From: Oceanobacillus timonensis
Lineage (GTDB): Bacteria; Bacillota; Bacilli; Bacillales; Amphibacillaceae
Assembly: GCF_900166635.1 (NCBI RefSeq)
Contig: NZ_LT800497.1
Coordinates: forward strand, 3,272,344-3,336,343
Direction: 5' to 3'
DNA: 64,000 bases
The translations under genes were made by a program, and so were the position numbers. The notes under the pieces are model-generated. The model was not told the origin of the DNA and searched no databases. It saw only the letters and a program-made list of their open reading frames with translations. Positions within the stretch are counted from its first letter, which is position 1. The number at the start of each line of letters is the position of its first letter. Positions 55,395 through 64,000 of this stretch are shown here, piece by piece.

Positions 55395-56783
55395 TTATCT
55401 TAGTATCGTTACTTTTACGTCTTTTCTTCCCCAACTGTGTGCTTGCGATTCATCTGAATAAAACACATCAATTTTATTACCGTTAATTGCTCCGCCCGTA
55501 TCACGTGCTACAGCTACGCCATAGCCTTCTACTTCTACAACACTGCCAAGCGGAATAACGCTTGAATCAACCGCAATTACTTTTGCACCTGCGTTTTTAT
55601 TTAAATCAAAACCAGTTGTTGTAAGGCCGGTACATCCGCTACAGTCAGCTGTATAAGCTGTTGATGAAACGGTAAATGTTTTTCCGGAACTTTCTTCTTT
55701 ATTAGAGCTTTCTTCTTCTTTACTAGAGCTCTTTTCTTCTTTTTCGGTTGATTGTTCTTTTGGCTCAGAAGATTTTTCTTTATCGTTATCTTTCGTTTCT
55801 TCTTTAGGTTCTTCTTTCTTCTCAGATGTATTATTTTCGGCAGAAGCCTCTTCTTTTTCTTCTTTTTCTTCTTTCTCTTCTTCTTCCGGTTCATTGGTTA
55901 TTGTCTTAGATGCCACACTGGTTTCTTTTTCCTGATGAATCTTCGTTTCTTCCTCGTTCTCTGCTTCTTCTTTTTCTGCAGCTTTTTCTTCCTCTGCTGC
56001 AAGCTTAGCTGCTTCCTCTTCTTTTGCTTTTTCTTCCGCAGCAGCCAATTCTGCTTGCGTATCCGCTTCTAAAGAGGCTAATTGTGAATCTGTGATTTCC
56101 AGATCTTCTACAAGCGCTTCTAAATCAGATTGCTTTGTTTCCAGGTCATCTTTTTGAGCATTGCTGTCAGCAAGTGCAACTTCCATATTTTCTTTTGCTG
56201 TGCTTTGATCATCTTTTAAATCATTCAAAGCACTCATTTTCTCAGTTTCTTCTTTCTGCTTGTCTTCTAAAGAAGCGATGTCCGTTTCTTGCTGCTCAAT
56301 TAATTTCGCATCGGAATCAGCTATTTTATTCACTGCATTGGCGCGTGAAATAAAGTCTTCAAAGCTCTGTGCACCGAAGAGAACTTCCAGATAATTGATG
56401 TCTCCGCCGGATTGCTGCACAGCTACCATCCGATCTTGTAATATCTCAAAACGTTCCTCTATCTTCTCTTCAAGCTCTTCCATTTCGTCTTCTAAAACAA
56501 CAATATCGTCTAATAAAGCATCAATCTGTTGATCTGTCTCATCAATATCCTGCTGCTTCTCTTCTAATTCATTTTCTTTGCTTGCAATCTCACTCTTTAA
56601 CTGCTCCAACTCTTCTAACACGGAAGCAACTTGTTGTTCAGAATCAGATAATTCTGTTTTAACGTCTGAACGCTGATCGCGAATTTCTTCAAGATCATCA
56701 GCAGTTTCTGCTTGAACTGGTATAATACTTGAACTCATGAAACCAACTATCATTACTATCGCTAGCAAAAATGATTTCTTCAA
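55395..56783 (-). CDS. Secreted 3D-domain wall protein with CwlO-like coiled-coil N-terminus
   Basis: A 462-residue exported protein. Signal to VQA (about 25); two coiled-coil blocks with the CwlO motif RMVAVQQSGGDINYLEVLFGAQSFEDF between them, as in the 37981-39636 protein; a linker of about 130 residues of Glu, Lys and Ser (about 240-368); and a C-terminal 3D domain (TVSSTAYTADCSGCTGLTTTG; VAVARDTGGAINGNKIDVFY) with the three Asp. The 3D fold is that of MltA-type lytic transglycosylases and of B. subtilis YocH. TTG 56783 follows AGGGGGA. Both a WalR box and a cwlO-like motif lie upstream. Confidence 0.9.
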   Translation of the reverse strand: MKKSFLLAIVMIVGFMSSSIIPVQAETADDLEEIRDQRSDVKTELSDSEQQVASVLEELEQLKSEIASKENELEEKQQDIDETDQQIDALLDDIVVLEDEMEELEEKIEERFEILQDRMVAVQQSGGDINYLEVLFGAQSFEDFISRANAVNKIADSDAKLIEQQETDIASLEDKQKEETEKMSALNDLKDDQSTAKENMEVALADSNAQKDDLETKQSDLEALVEDLEITDSQLASLEADTQAELAAAEEKAKEEEAAKLAAEEEKAAEKEEAENEEETKIHQEKETSVASKTITNEPEEEEKEEKEEKEEASAENNTSEKKEEPKEETKDNDKEKSSEPKEQSTEKEEKSSSKEEESSNKEESSGKTFTVSSTAYTADCSGCTGLTTTGFDLNKNAGAKVIAVDSSVIPLGSVVEVEGYGVAVARDTGGAINGNKIDVFYSDESQAHSWGRKDVKVTILR

Positions 56784-56937
56784 TTCTATTCCCCCTGTTC
56801 CTGCATCACTACTACATAGCTCTCTCTCTGTAAAAGGACATTCGTCCCTTAGCTATTATGCAGCTTTGTGAATCATAGGATAAATTTAACACAAAATAAA
56901 TTTCTAATGCAGTGTAACATCTACAGATTGCAAAGAG

Positions 56938-56954
56938 ATTATAGAAATATTACA
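56938..56954 (-). promoter_or_regulatory. cwlO-like promoter motif upstream of the 3D gene
   Basis: TGTAATATTTCTATAAT on the minus strand, differing in one base from the motif before cwlO and at the same distance (155 against 150 bp) from the start. The second hexamer may act as -10. Confidence 0.5.
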
Positions 56955-57019
56955 TTTTTGTATCTTAACAGGGGGAATTCCTCTTTAAAGCCTGTCACAC
57001 AAGTGCATCCAGTCGTAAT

Positions 57020-57036
57020 ATTACATTCCAATTACA
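57020..57036 (-). promoter_or_regulatory. WalR box upstream of the 3D gene
   Basis: TGTAATTGGAATGTAAT is a perfect match to the WalR direct repeat TGTWAH-N5-TGTWAH. It overlaps the last codons of the ykoS-like gene and is about 240 bp before the 3D start, upstream of the motif at 56938. Confidence 0.7.
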
Positions 57037-58723
57037 AAACAGAATATAAATAAATTTCCCAAGGAGAATCCGGGTCTGTAAAGGTTTCTTCCAGAGTCAG
57101 ACCGATATCATCTGCATTTTCAATTGGGACAGCTGATAAAATATAGTCTCCTCCCAAGTCCTTTAGAGCGTCTGTATCAATGGCCAAATCTTTAATTGGT
57201 TCATTTTTGTCCTTTGTATACATATAATTTTTTCCATGTTCGGCAACATACATGTACAGTCTTCCACCCCACGTATCAAAATAGTTTTGTAATTTGGGGC
57301 TCTTATCTAACTCACCAGCAATGACTTCACGGAAATCATGCTTATAATCCAATGGAAAACTATTGTTATACGTATCCAACGTGTAAAAACCATTAAATTG
57401 AGCGATGGCCGGATGTAATCCAATACTGACCACGCGGTAATCACTTGGATCTTCACCAATATACTCTTGAATAGATGTAAACAAGTCCTCTGAATAAAAC
57501 TCTTTAAAGGTTGGTGTGTTTACTTCCCGGTATTTGAACTCTTCCGCCTGCCCGAATAGCAACAGACTTTGCCAAAGAATCAGTACAGCAACAAGCACTT
57601 TCCCGATTTTTCTCCATTGCCAAAGAATCAATAAAGCGAGTGCGAACGCTATATACCAAATCGGTGGATCCATAAAATGAATCCGTGCAAAATTGAATGT
57701 ATTTAATACAGAAATATTCTCTTTCAGCGGATGCCAGCCTTCCCAGTACCAGAAAGCATACCAAAAGGATAAAGCTAAATTAATCAAAAACAAACTAAAC
57801 AACCATTTTGGTTGCCTGTTTTTAAATAGAGCGAGCAAAACAGCTAATAAAATAACCGGAATAATAATATAAGCCTGCACTGCTTCATCATGCGTATGCC
57901 CATATAAAAAGTTCTCCCAGGCTAATTCATAGCTCCGTTCAAAGGTATTACCGCTTAACTCCAGTTCCTCCCGATGAGAAGTAAAGCTATCATCAAAAAA
58001 CATCGATGTAATCAATAAATAATCCTTCATCACAAAGATGGCTGCCATAATGGCAATCGCTGCAAAAAAAGGACCATTCCATTTTTTTGTACGTATCCAG
58101 TCAATCAACCACAGTAAACCAATGATCGCCATAAAGAAAACAAAACTGATGACAAAGTTTGCAAAAAATGGAATCAGACACAGCAGTATCCACGTATGCT
58201 TCGGTGCTTCTGTTCTATATTTTCGAATCATTAAAAAAACATACAGCGCCAATGGTATTCCAGCGATGGAAAGGACACCGGACGGCCAGTAAGGAAGCAT
58301 GGCAAAAGCAAGAGAAACACCAACCGTTATCCAAGGTGTTGTCTCTTTTTTTACAACAAAGCGAGTTAATAATAAATACATCCCAAAGAATGCTGCAAAC
58401 CGCATAATAGCCTGACTGATGGTATAAGCTGTTATTGGTTCAAATAAAACATACAGCCAAAGAGCCGCATCGAACGCAGATGGTAAAGCACTTCTTGGCA
58501 GCCCGTCAATCGCATACGGCAACGGCACATCTGTTAACGTAAAAATAGACCCGCTTTCTGCGAGTACTTTATACCAGACAATATTAGAGTCCATGTTATC
58601 ATGGACTCTAATATGTACATCTTCACCGTAAATCACATAAGGAGATAAGTAAGCAAGCAAAACCAGGCAGCCCACCCATATCCATTTATTGTGCATAAAA
58701 TTGCTGAATGCTTTGAATGACAT
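57032..58723 (-). CDS. ykoS: DUF6044/YkoS-like membrane glycosyltransferase
   Basis: A 563-residue membrane protein with about twelve hydrophobic segments and a C-terminal outer domain of some 170 residues. It matches B. subtilis YkoS (DUF6044): DVHIRVHDNMDSNIVWYK near residue 36 gives the acidic first-loop motif of GT-C enzymes (HDNMD), and the later DYKHDFREVIAGEL and TWGGRLYMY blocks are typical. YkoS, YkcB and YfhO are the proposed outside transferases that take a sugar from an undecaprenyl phosphate carrier onto a wall polymer. ATG 58723 overlaps the end of wecE by 38 bp. It closes the glycosylation operon. Confidence 0.82.
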   Translation of the reverse strand: MSFKAFSNFMHNKWIWVGCLVLLAYLSPYVIYGEDVHIRVHDNMDSNIVWYKVLAESGSIFTLTDVPLPYAIDGLPRSALPSAFDAALWLYVLFEPITAYTISQAIMRFAAFFGMYLLLTRFVVKKETTPWITVGVSLAFAMLPYWPSGVLSIAGIPLALYVFLMIRKYRTEAPKHTWILLCLIPFFANFVISFVFFMAIIGLLWLIDWIRTKKWNGPFFAAIAIMAAIFVMKDYLLITSMFFDDSFTSHREELELSGNTFERSYELAWENFLYGHTHDEAVQAYIIIPVILLAVLLALFKNRQPKWLFSLFLINLALSFWYAFWYWEGWHPLKENISVLNTFNFARIHFMDPPIWYIAFALALLILWQWRKIGKVLVAVLILWQSLLLFGQAEEFKYREVNTPTFKEFYSEDLFTSIQEYIGEDPSDYRVVSIGLHPAIAQFNGFYTLDTYNNSFPLDYKHDFREVIAGELDKSPKLQNYFDTWGGRLYMYVAEHGKNYMYTKDKNEPIKDLAIDTDALKDLGGDYILSAVPIENADDIGLTLEETFTDPDSPWEIYLYSVL

Positions 58724-59816
58724 ATTCCACATCCCCTTTACTTATTCCATAGTAAAGTGGTAGTCGTACTAAACGTTCACTTTCTATCGTTGTATATCTA
58801 TCTTCCCCTGAGAAGACGCCGCATTGTTTACCTGCGACAGATGAATGCAGTGGAACATAATGTGTTGCCGTTACAATGTCACGCTGCTTTAAATATTGAA
58901 TTAACTGTCCCCGAACTTCCAAATTCCTCGTTTTAATAAAGAAAATATGTCCATTGAACGCTCGATTTTCCGGGATAAAAGGAAGCTCTATTTCTCCTGC
59001 ATCAGCAAGATGAGCCAGCCCCTCTTGATACATCTCCCACGTTCCAAGACGATTTTCATTTATTTCTTTCGCATGCTCCAGCTGTACAGAAAGATAAGCT
59101 GCATTCAGTTCGCTGAGCAGATACGATGAACCAATATCTCTCCATGAGTACTTATCCACTTCTCCGCGAATAAATTGAGAACGGTCTGTCCCCTTTTCTT
59201 GAATCATTTCTGCACGCTCGACGAAAGAAGGATCATTAATATATAATGCCCCTCCTTCCCCGCAAACATAATTTTTTGTTTCATGGAAACTGATTGTTCC
59301 CAGATGTCCAATTGTTCCCAAGGCCTTGCCTTTATAAAAACTCATTAATCCCTGCGCTGCATCTTCCACAACCCATAGACGATGTTTTTCAGCAAGCTCC
59401 ATAATACTGTCCATATCACAGGAAACTCCAGCATAATGAACAACCACAACCACTTTTGTCTTTTCTGTTATTGCTGCTGCAATTTGTTCCGGGTCAACGT
59501 TCATTGTCTCCGGTTCGACATCGACAAAGACAATTTTCGCGCCCCGCAAGGCAAATGCATTTGCTGTCGAAACAAAGGTGTAAGAAGGCATAATCACTTC
59601 ATCTCCTTCTCCTACCTCTGTGAGCAGCGCTGCCATTTCCAGAGCTGCTGTACAAGACGGGGTAAGCATGGCTTTTTGGACATGCATCTTTTCTTCCAGC
59701 CATTGTATACATTTTTCTCCGTAAGTACCGTTTCCTGATAATTTCTTTTTTTCGATAGCATCACGTATTGCTGTATCTTCTTCTCCTATATAACATGGTA
59801 TATTAAATGGTATCAT
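58686..59816 (-). CDS. wecE: dTDP-4-amino-4,6-dideoxygalactose transaminase WecE/RffA-like
   Basis: DegT/DnrJ/EryC1 family PLP aminotransferase with 376 residues, the length of E. coli WecE. The PLP lysine is K181 in SFHETKNYVCGEGGAL, the same number and setting as in WecE; VVEDAAQGL precedes it. It would turn the rfbB product dTDP-4-keto-6-deoxyglucose into dTDP-Fuc4N with glutamate as amino donor. It starts 4 bp after the small transporter gene. A C3-aminating relative (FdtB/QdtB) is less likely, because no ketoisomerase gene is present. Confidence 0.88.
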   Translation of the reverse strand: MIPFNIPCYIGEEDTAIRDAIEKKKLSGNGTYGEKCIQWLEEKMHVQKAMLTPSCTAALEMAALLTEVGEGDEVIMPSYTFVSTANAFALRGAKIVFVDVEPETMNVDPEQIAAAITEKTKVVVVVHYAGVSCDMDSIMELAEKHRLWVVEDAAQGLMSFYKGKALGTIGHLGTISFHETKNYVCGEGGALYINDPSFVERAEMIQEKGTDRSQFIRGEVDKYSWRDIGSSYLLSELNAAYLSVQLEHAKEINENRLGTWEMYQEGLAHLADAGEIELPFIPENRAFNGHIFFIKTRNLEVRGQLIQYLKQRDIVTATHYVPLHSSVAGKQCGVFSGEDRYTTIESERLVRLPLYYGISKGDVEYVIQSIQQFYAQ

Positions 59817-59820
59817 GGTA

Positions 59821-60177
59821 TCACCTCATTATCAGAATACCTATCACGACAAAAGCAAAGCCGACGATTTTCTGTGTACTGATTGGCTCTCCAAATAAAA
59901 GAACCGACATAATAAAAACAAGTATAAAAGAAAGACTCATGAATGGATAAGCATAACTGATATCAAATTTTGTCATAGCTGCCATCCAGCTTAATGCCGC
60001 TAAAAAAGCCGCAATAAATCCGGAAAGTATCCAAGGGTTCCAGACGAGCTGAAACAGAAACATAAATTTATCGAGTAAGCCGTCCGGCAGTTCCCCTTGC
60101 CGATCCATTGTCCACTTAATAATTAATTGTCCGTAGACTGTAAACAGGACGGTTCCGGCAATATAAAAATAACCCAA
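59821..60177 (-). CDS. Small EamA/SMR-like membrane protein, probable sugar-lipid flippase
   Basis: A protein of 118 residues with four hydrophobic segments (about 5-20, 48-66, 74-92, 96-114) of the drug/metabolite transporter superfamily: SWMAAMTKFDISYAYPFMSLSFILV is the typical middle repeat, as in ArnE/ArnF and other small flippases. TTG 60177 is taken as start because GGGGGAGG is just ahead; an ATG at 60195 has no ribosome binding site. Its place between wecD and wecE suggests that it moves the undecaprenyl-linked sugar across the membrane. A plain multidrug pump is the alternative. Confidence 0.78.
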   Translation of the reverse strand: MGYFYIAGTVLFTVYGQLIIKWTMDRQGELPDGLLDKFMFLFQLVWNPWILSGFIAAFLAALSWMAAMTKFDISYAYPFMSLSFILVFIMSVLLFGEPISTQKIVGFAFVVIGILIMR

Positions 60178-60250
60178 AATTCCTCCCCCTAACATCGCTT
60201 GATATGTTTTTATTTCTATTATCTAAAAGCCAACTATTTTTACACGAGGA

Positions 60251-60928
60251 CTAGAAGGAACCATTTACTTTATGATAAATATCCTTCCCCGCCCGTAATC
60301 GGAAGCCTAAACCGATAAAGACATTCAATGATGCCGGGTTGCTGGGGGAAATAGATGTAATCAGCTCTTCTTTTCCAGTTCGTTCAAACTGTTCTTTCAC
60401 ACAAGCTGCTGTAAAAGGTCTGGCAAATCCTTGCCCGCGGATATCTTTATGCATCGCTAAAAGCAGCACATTTTCTTCCTGATAAGCGAAGAAACCTTTT
60501 ACCTGCCCATCCTGCTTATAAGCAAGAATCAACTTCTGATCAATCAAGTCCTTTACCCAATTCCGATAACGTAAATCAGCTAATTCATTGGGAACTTGAA
60601 AATCTCGGTGATACCTTCCACCTTGAAATGCTTCTTCTGCAATTGTTAATATGTCGTCCGCATCGTAATTCTCATGAAAGGTGACATCTCCTGCTGCAGC
60701 TTCTAAAAACTTATCACGATAGCAATACGGTTCCATTAATGTATCAGCATAATAAAAACCGTATTTTTGCAGCAAGGCTTTATCTGCAAGCGGGTCTACT
60801 TTCACCGTAAAATGCCCCTCAACACCTGCCGTCGCTTCGAATGCCGCTTCACTGTACTCGGTTAATTGAAATGTTTCAAGCGGAAAATTACGGCTGTCCC
60901 AAGGGGTTGGCTTTAAATATTCACTCAT
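60251..60928 (-). CDS. wecD: GNAT acetyltransferase, WecD/RffC-like (dTDP-Fuc4N acetyltransferase)
   Basis: A 225-residue protein with an N-terminal WecD-type part (TPWDSRNFPLETFQL; DKALLQKYGFYYADTLMEPYCY) and a C-terminal GNAT domain (LLLAMHKDIRGQGFARPF for acetyl-CoA; SPSNPASLNVFIGLGF). In the enterobacterial common antigen pathway WecD acetylates dTDP-Fuc4N. ATG 60928 overlaps the GT2 stop by 8 bp and has GAGAGG before it. The combination with wecE makes N-acetylation of the 4-amino sugar the natural role. Confidence 0.85.
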   Translation of the reverse strand: MSEYLKPTPWDSRNFPLETFQLTEYSEAAFEATAGVEGHFTVKVDPLADKALLQKYGFYYADTLMEPYCYRDKFLEAAAGDVTFHENYDADDILTIAEEAFQGGRYHRDFQVPNELADLRYRNWVKDLIDQKLILAYKQDGQVKGFFAYQEENVLLLAMHKDIRGQGFARPFTAACVKEQFERTGKEELITSISPSNPASLNVFIGLGFRLRAGKDIYHKVNGSF

Positions 60929-61892
60929 GATCTTCTTCCTCTCTCTCATCATACATTGTTCCTTTTATATCTTTAATTAAATAAATTGGCCTGTTTTTTG
61001 TTTCATTAAAAATCTTCCCGAGATAAAGACCGATAATACCTAATTGGAAAAATAATAAACCGCCGATAAAGAAAATCGACACCATGACACTGGTCCAGCC
61101 TTGAACAGTCTCATCCAAAAAGAAATAACGGGAAAACAAGTATAGTGCATAGACCAAAGACACTAATGCCATCAGAAAACCTACCCCAATCGAAAGCCGC
61201 AACGGTTTATTCGATTGAGACACAATCGCATCTGTTGCCAAAGCGAATAGCTTTTTCAGCTGATAAGATGACTTTCCTTCTTTTCTGGCGTCATGTTGCA
61301 CTTCTATTTTTGTCTGCTTGTATCCCATCCATTGAATAAAAAAAGGAAAGTAGCGGTTTTGCTCCCGTAGTTTCCGGAAGCTTTCTACAACTTTTTTCCG
61401 GGAAATACTAAAATTGGCAATAGATGCATCTGTTTTCTTTCCGGTAAAATAATCATAAACCTTATAGAAACCTTTAGATGACCATTTCTTGAAATTTTTG
61501 TCCTGCCTCTCCACACGCTGTGCAAAGACAACATCATACCCGTCCTGTGCCCGCTCATACAGCGAGGCAATTTCTTCCGGGCGGTCTTGCAGGTCACAAT
61601 CCATCACGACCACCCAATCCCCGGCTGTAAAATCAAGCCCGGCAGTGATAGCATGGTGCTGACCAAAATTACGGGAAAGATTTATTCCCTTAATTTTTTT
61701 GTCTTTCTGATGAAGTTGAAGTATTGCTCCCCAGGCATGATCCGGGCTCGCATCATTTACCATAATGATTTCATAATCTGCAGGAATGGACTGGATTGTT
61801 TGAATAATGCGATTGGCGAGCTCGACAAGGCAGCGTTCGCAGCCATATACCGGGACGACAACAGAAATTAAGTCGGGACGTTGGTTTTCCAT
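60921..61892 (-). CDS. GT2 polyprenyl-phosphate glycosyltransferase (CsbB/YkoT type)
   Basis: A 323-residue membrane glycosyltransferase. N-terminal GT-A domain: [26 protein letters not shown], and the metal-binding DCDLQDRPEEI; then NRYFPFFIQWMGYKQ and two membrane helices near 238-260 and 272-300, followed by YLGKIFNETKNRPIYLI. This is the layout of GtrB/CsbB/YkoT, which load a sugar on undecaprenyl phosphate on the inside of the membrane. ATG 61892 is likeliest, overlapping rfbB by 25 bp; ATG 61907 is an alternative. Confidence 0.9.
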   Translation of the reverse strand: MENQRPDLISVVVPVYGCERCLVELANRIIQTIQSIPADYEIIMVNDASPDHAWGAILQLHQKDKKIKGINLSRNFGQHHAITAGLDFTAGDWVVVMDCDLQDRPEEIASLYERAQDGYDVVFAQRVERQDKNFKKWSSKGFYKVYDYFTGKKTDASIANFSISRKKVVESFRKLREQNRYFPFFIQWMGYKQTKIEVQHDARKEGKSSYQLKKLFALATDAIVSQSNKPLRLSIGVGFLMALVSLVYALYLFSRYFFLDETVQGWTSVMVSIFFIGGLLFFQLGIIGLYLGKIFNETKNRPIYLIKDIKGTMYDEREEEDHE

Positions 61893-62896
61893 TTTTGCAA
61901 ATACCATTCCACTGTTTTTCTCAGCCCATTCTCTAAATCTACTTCCGGTTGCCAACCCAGCTCGTTTTGAATTTTACTTGCATCAATAGCATATCGCTTA
62001 TCATGCCCTTTCCGATCTTCCACAAACGTAATCAAATCGGAAAAGTGCTGCAATCCATAAGTTTGCAGTAAATCAGGTCTCTGCTCATCCAGTAGCCGGC
62101 AAACGGTATGCGTAATAAGGATATTTTCTTGTTCATTATTACCACCGACGTTATAAGTCTCCAACGTTTTACCCTGATGATAAATCAAATCAATGGCTTT
62201 ACAATGATCCTCGACAAACAGCCAATCACGAATGTTCTTCCCATCTCCGTAAATAGGTATCTTCTCTTTTGCCAAAGCCTGCCGGATAATCGTCGGCAGC
62301 AATTTCTCTTCATGCTGCCGGGGACCATAATTATTCGAACAAGAAGAAATAATCACATTCATCCCATACGTATGGCCAAAACTTTTCACTAAAAAGTTTG
62401 CACCGGCTTTCGATGCACTGTACGGATTCCTTGGATCATAGGGTGTCTCTTCTGTAAACTTACCAGACTCACCTAAAGAGCCATAGATTTCATCGGTTGA
62501 AATGTGATGAAACCTGCGCTCAGACAACTCTCCTTTTTCCTCCCAATCAGACCTTGCTGCCTGCAGAAGATTCAGCGTACCCACGATATTTGTATCAATA
62601 AATGGGCTGGCATCTTGAATAGAGCGATCTACATGAGACTCTGCCGCAAAATGAATGACGCCTTCAATATCATAGTCTGCAAATATCGCTGTCACTGTTT
62701 TCATATCTGCAATATCACCATGAATAAAATGATAATTCTTATGTTGTTCCACTTCGGTTACATTGCTTAAAGAACCAGCATAGGTCAGCTTATCCACATT
62801 AATCAACTGCTGTTCAGGATATTGCTTCTGAAAATATTGGATGAAATTCGAGCCGATAAAACCGGCTCCCCCTGTAATTAAAATAGCTTTACTCAT
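61868..62896 (-). CDS. rfbB: dTDP-glucose 4,6-dehydratase RfbB
   Basis: NAD-dependent SDR enzyme with 342 residues: the GxxGxxG motif in [11 protein letters not shown] (residues 6-16), [12 protein letters not shown], the ISTDEIYG substrate loop and the YxxxK pair in [12 protein letters not shown]. It makes dTDP-4-keto-6-deoxyglucose. ATG 62896 overlaps the rfbA stop by 8 bp (ATGAGTAA) with GGTGG before it. No rfbC or rfbD gene follows, so the product is not destined for rhamnose here but for WecE. Confidence 0.96.
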   Translation of the reverse strand: MSKAILITGGAGFIGSNFIQYFQKQYPEQQLINVDKLTYAGSLSNVTEVEQHKNYHFIHGDIADMKTVTAIFADYDIEGVIHFAAESHVDRSIQDASPFIDTNIVGTLNLLQAARSDWEEKGELSERRFHHISTDEIYGSLGESGKFTEETPYDPRNPYSASKAGANFLVKSFGHTYGMNVIISSCSNNYGPRQHEEKLLPTIIRQALAKEKIPIYGDGKNIRDWLFVEDHCKAIDLIYHQGKTLETYNVGGNNEQENILITHTVCRLLDEQRPDLLQTYGLQHFSDLITFVEDRKGHDKRYAIDASKIQNELGWQPEVDLENGLRKTVEWYLQKWKTNVPT

Positions 62897-63821
62897 TTTC
62901 CACCAGTCCCAACATCGGATGATGATCAATCGAATCCCAGTATTGCTGGCTATGTTTCCGATTGGCAATTTCCATTAAGTATTGACCATAATCGGTTTTT
63001 TCCATCGATTTCCCTTTTTCATACAGTACATCTCGTGATATATAACCTAAATAAAAAGCAATTTCTTCAAGGCAAGCAATTTTAAACCCTTGACGCTGCT
63101 GTGTTGTTTTAATAAATTCTGCCGCATCAAACAAGGACTCCTGTGTTCCTGTATCCATCCAGGCAAAACCTCTGCCTAAAAGTTCCACATGCAGCTGGTT
63201 CCATTTTAAATAGGCTTTATTCAAATCGGTGATTTCTAATTCACCACGATCGGAAGGTTTGAGCTTTTTAGCAATCTGTACTGCTCTGGAATCATAGATA
63301 TACAAACCTGTCACCGCAAAATCGGACTTCGGATCGTCCGGCTTTTCTTCGATGGAAATCGCTTTTTGATGATGATCAAATTCAACCACTCCGAAACGTT
63401 CCGGATCTTTCACCCGGTAGCCGAAAACTGTTGCATGTTTATGGTTTTTAATGGCATTTCGCAATAACGTGGTAAAGCCCTGACCATAGAAAATATTATC
63501 CGCAAGAATCAGCGTTACATCATCTTTGCCAATAAAATCTTCCGCCAGAATAAATGCCTCCGGAATCCCTTTTGGCTCAGCCTGTTCTTTATAGGTAATT
63601 TGAATACCTAAAGAAGATCCATCTCCTAACAGAACCTCAAAACGAGCCATATCTTCCGGAGTACTAATAATCATCACTTCTTTAATACCGCCAAGCATCA
63701 AAACAGATAGCGGATAATAAATCATCGGCTTATCATAAACGGGCAGCAGGTGCTTATTCATACTATCCGTACTCGGAGACAGACGTGTTCCACTTCCTCC
63801 AGCCAGAATAATTCCTTTCAT
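62889..63821 (-). CDS. rfbA: Glucose-1-phosphate thymidylyltransferase RfbA
   Basis: Makes dTDP-glucose from dTTP and glucose-1-phosphate. The 310-residue protein starts [18 protein letters not shown] (nucleotide loop), contains [20 protein letters not shown] and [12 protein letters not shown], and has the C-terminal extension of the RmlA long form, whose tail holds an allosteric site. ATG 63821 follows GGAGGG. It is the first gene of the seven-gene glycosylation operon. Confidence 0.96.
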   Translation of the reverse strand: MKGIILAGGSGTRLSPSTDSMNKHLLPVYDKPMIYYPLSVLMLGGIKEVMIISTPEDMARFEVLLGDGSSLGIQITYKEQAEPKGIPEAFILAEDFIGKDDVTLILADNIFYGQGFTTLLRNAIKNHKHATVFGYRVKDPERFGVVEFDHHQKAISIEEKPDDPKSDFAVTGLYIYDSRAVQIAKKLKPSDRGELEITDLNKAYLKWNQLHVELLGRGFAWMDTGTQESLFDAAEFIKTTQQRQGFKIACLEEIAFYLGYISRDVLYEKGKSMEKTDYGQYLMEIANRKHSQQYWDSIDHHPMLGLVENE

Positions 63822-64000
63822 GATACACACCCTCCATCGAAATAAAATTTATTTTAATAACTTTTAAACATAGGTCATGCTATTATCTACATTATTCCTT
63901 TTAAAACCCTTTTGTAAACTTACATTCTCATTTCAAATTTGTTTCGAGAACAGAAGAGTTGTTGCAGATTTACCATGGAATTGCCACAATTGGGAGAAAT
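63822..64000 (-). promoter_or_regulatory. Upstream region of the rfbA operon
   Basis: AT-rich region with a possible sigma-A promoter TTTACA-N16-AATAAT (about 63894-63922) on the minus strand. No operator is obvious. The segment is cut by the window edge. Confidence 0.35.

Noticed and set aside
56784..56880. c-di-AMP (ydaO) riboswitch before the 3D gene
   Set aside because: A GCAGGAACAGGGGGAA string recalls part of the ydaO core, but it is the ribosome binding site and the remaining conserved ydaO elements are absent.

Overview
The window is a stretch of low-GC Gram-positive chromosome, most likely from a Bacillaceae member of the Oceanobacillus/Virgibacillus type. Evidence for this is the strong AGGAGG-like ribosome binding sites, many TTG and GTG starts, CwlO-type wall hydrolases, and a gene order that follows the Bacillus subtilis suf - metNPQ - yusE/F - gcvH - yusI - fadNAE block. 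Most genes lie on the minus strand. I see no rRNA, tRNA, CRISPR array, insertion sequence or phage. The left end cuts a P-type cation ATPase.

Region by region. (1) 0.7-11.6 kb: assimilatory sulfate reduction. A yezD-like small gene, cysH, sat, cysP, cysC, cysJ and cysI share one sigma-A promoter with a CymR-like box; behind an internal terminator come the siroheme genes (SumT-HemD fusion, sirB, sirC) that feed CysI. (2) 11.8-24 kb: a TraB/GumN lipoprotein, sufCDSUB for Fe-S assembly, a small gene with a sigma-B-like promoter, and metNPQ under a complete SAM riboswitch; then yusE, yusF, gcvH, yusI and a DinB protein. (3) 24-33 kb: a NaChBac-type ion channel with Asp in the filter, the FadR-controlled fadN-fadA-fadE operon, and znuC-znuB-zur. 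(4) 33-46.9 kb: an SH3 membrane protein, a baeRF10-type protein, an MpfA-like Mg2+ exporter with an unusual leader, a BCCT transporter, CwlO, an aromatic acid exporter, an Rpn-family gene broken by an in-frame stop, DedA, a luciferase-like oxidoreductase, DUF1836, hemolysin III, TetR and YqeB. (5) 47-57 kb: a peptidoglycan-binding secreted protein with a 53-codon gene behind it, DUF418, a YtrA-type GntR/ABC operon, an M42 peptidase, CopC/CopD and a 3D-domain wall enzyme. (6) 57-63.8 kb: an operon rfbA-rfbB-GT2-wecD-SMR-wecE-ykoS.

The most interesting items are two. The right-hand operon encodes a full predicted route to dTDP-Fuc4NAc joined to a three-part (GT2, small flippase, DUF6044/YkoS membrane transferase) extracellular glycosylation machine. 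The mpfA-like gene has a Shine-Dalgarno sequence separated from its TTG start by a perfect hairpin that would bring the two to 9 nt spacing when folded and would favour an 8-codon upstream frame when open, a possible translational switch for a Mg2+ exporter.
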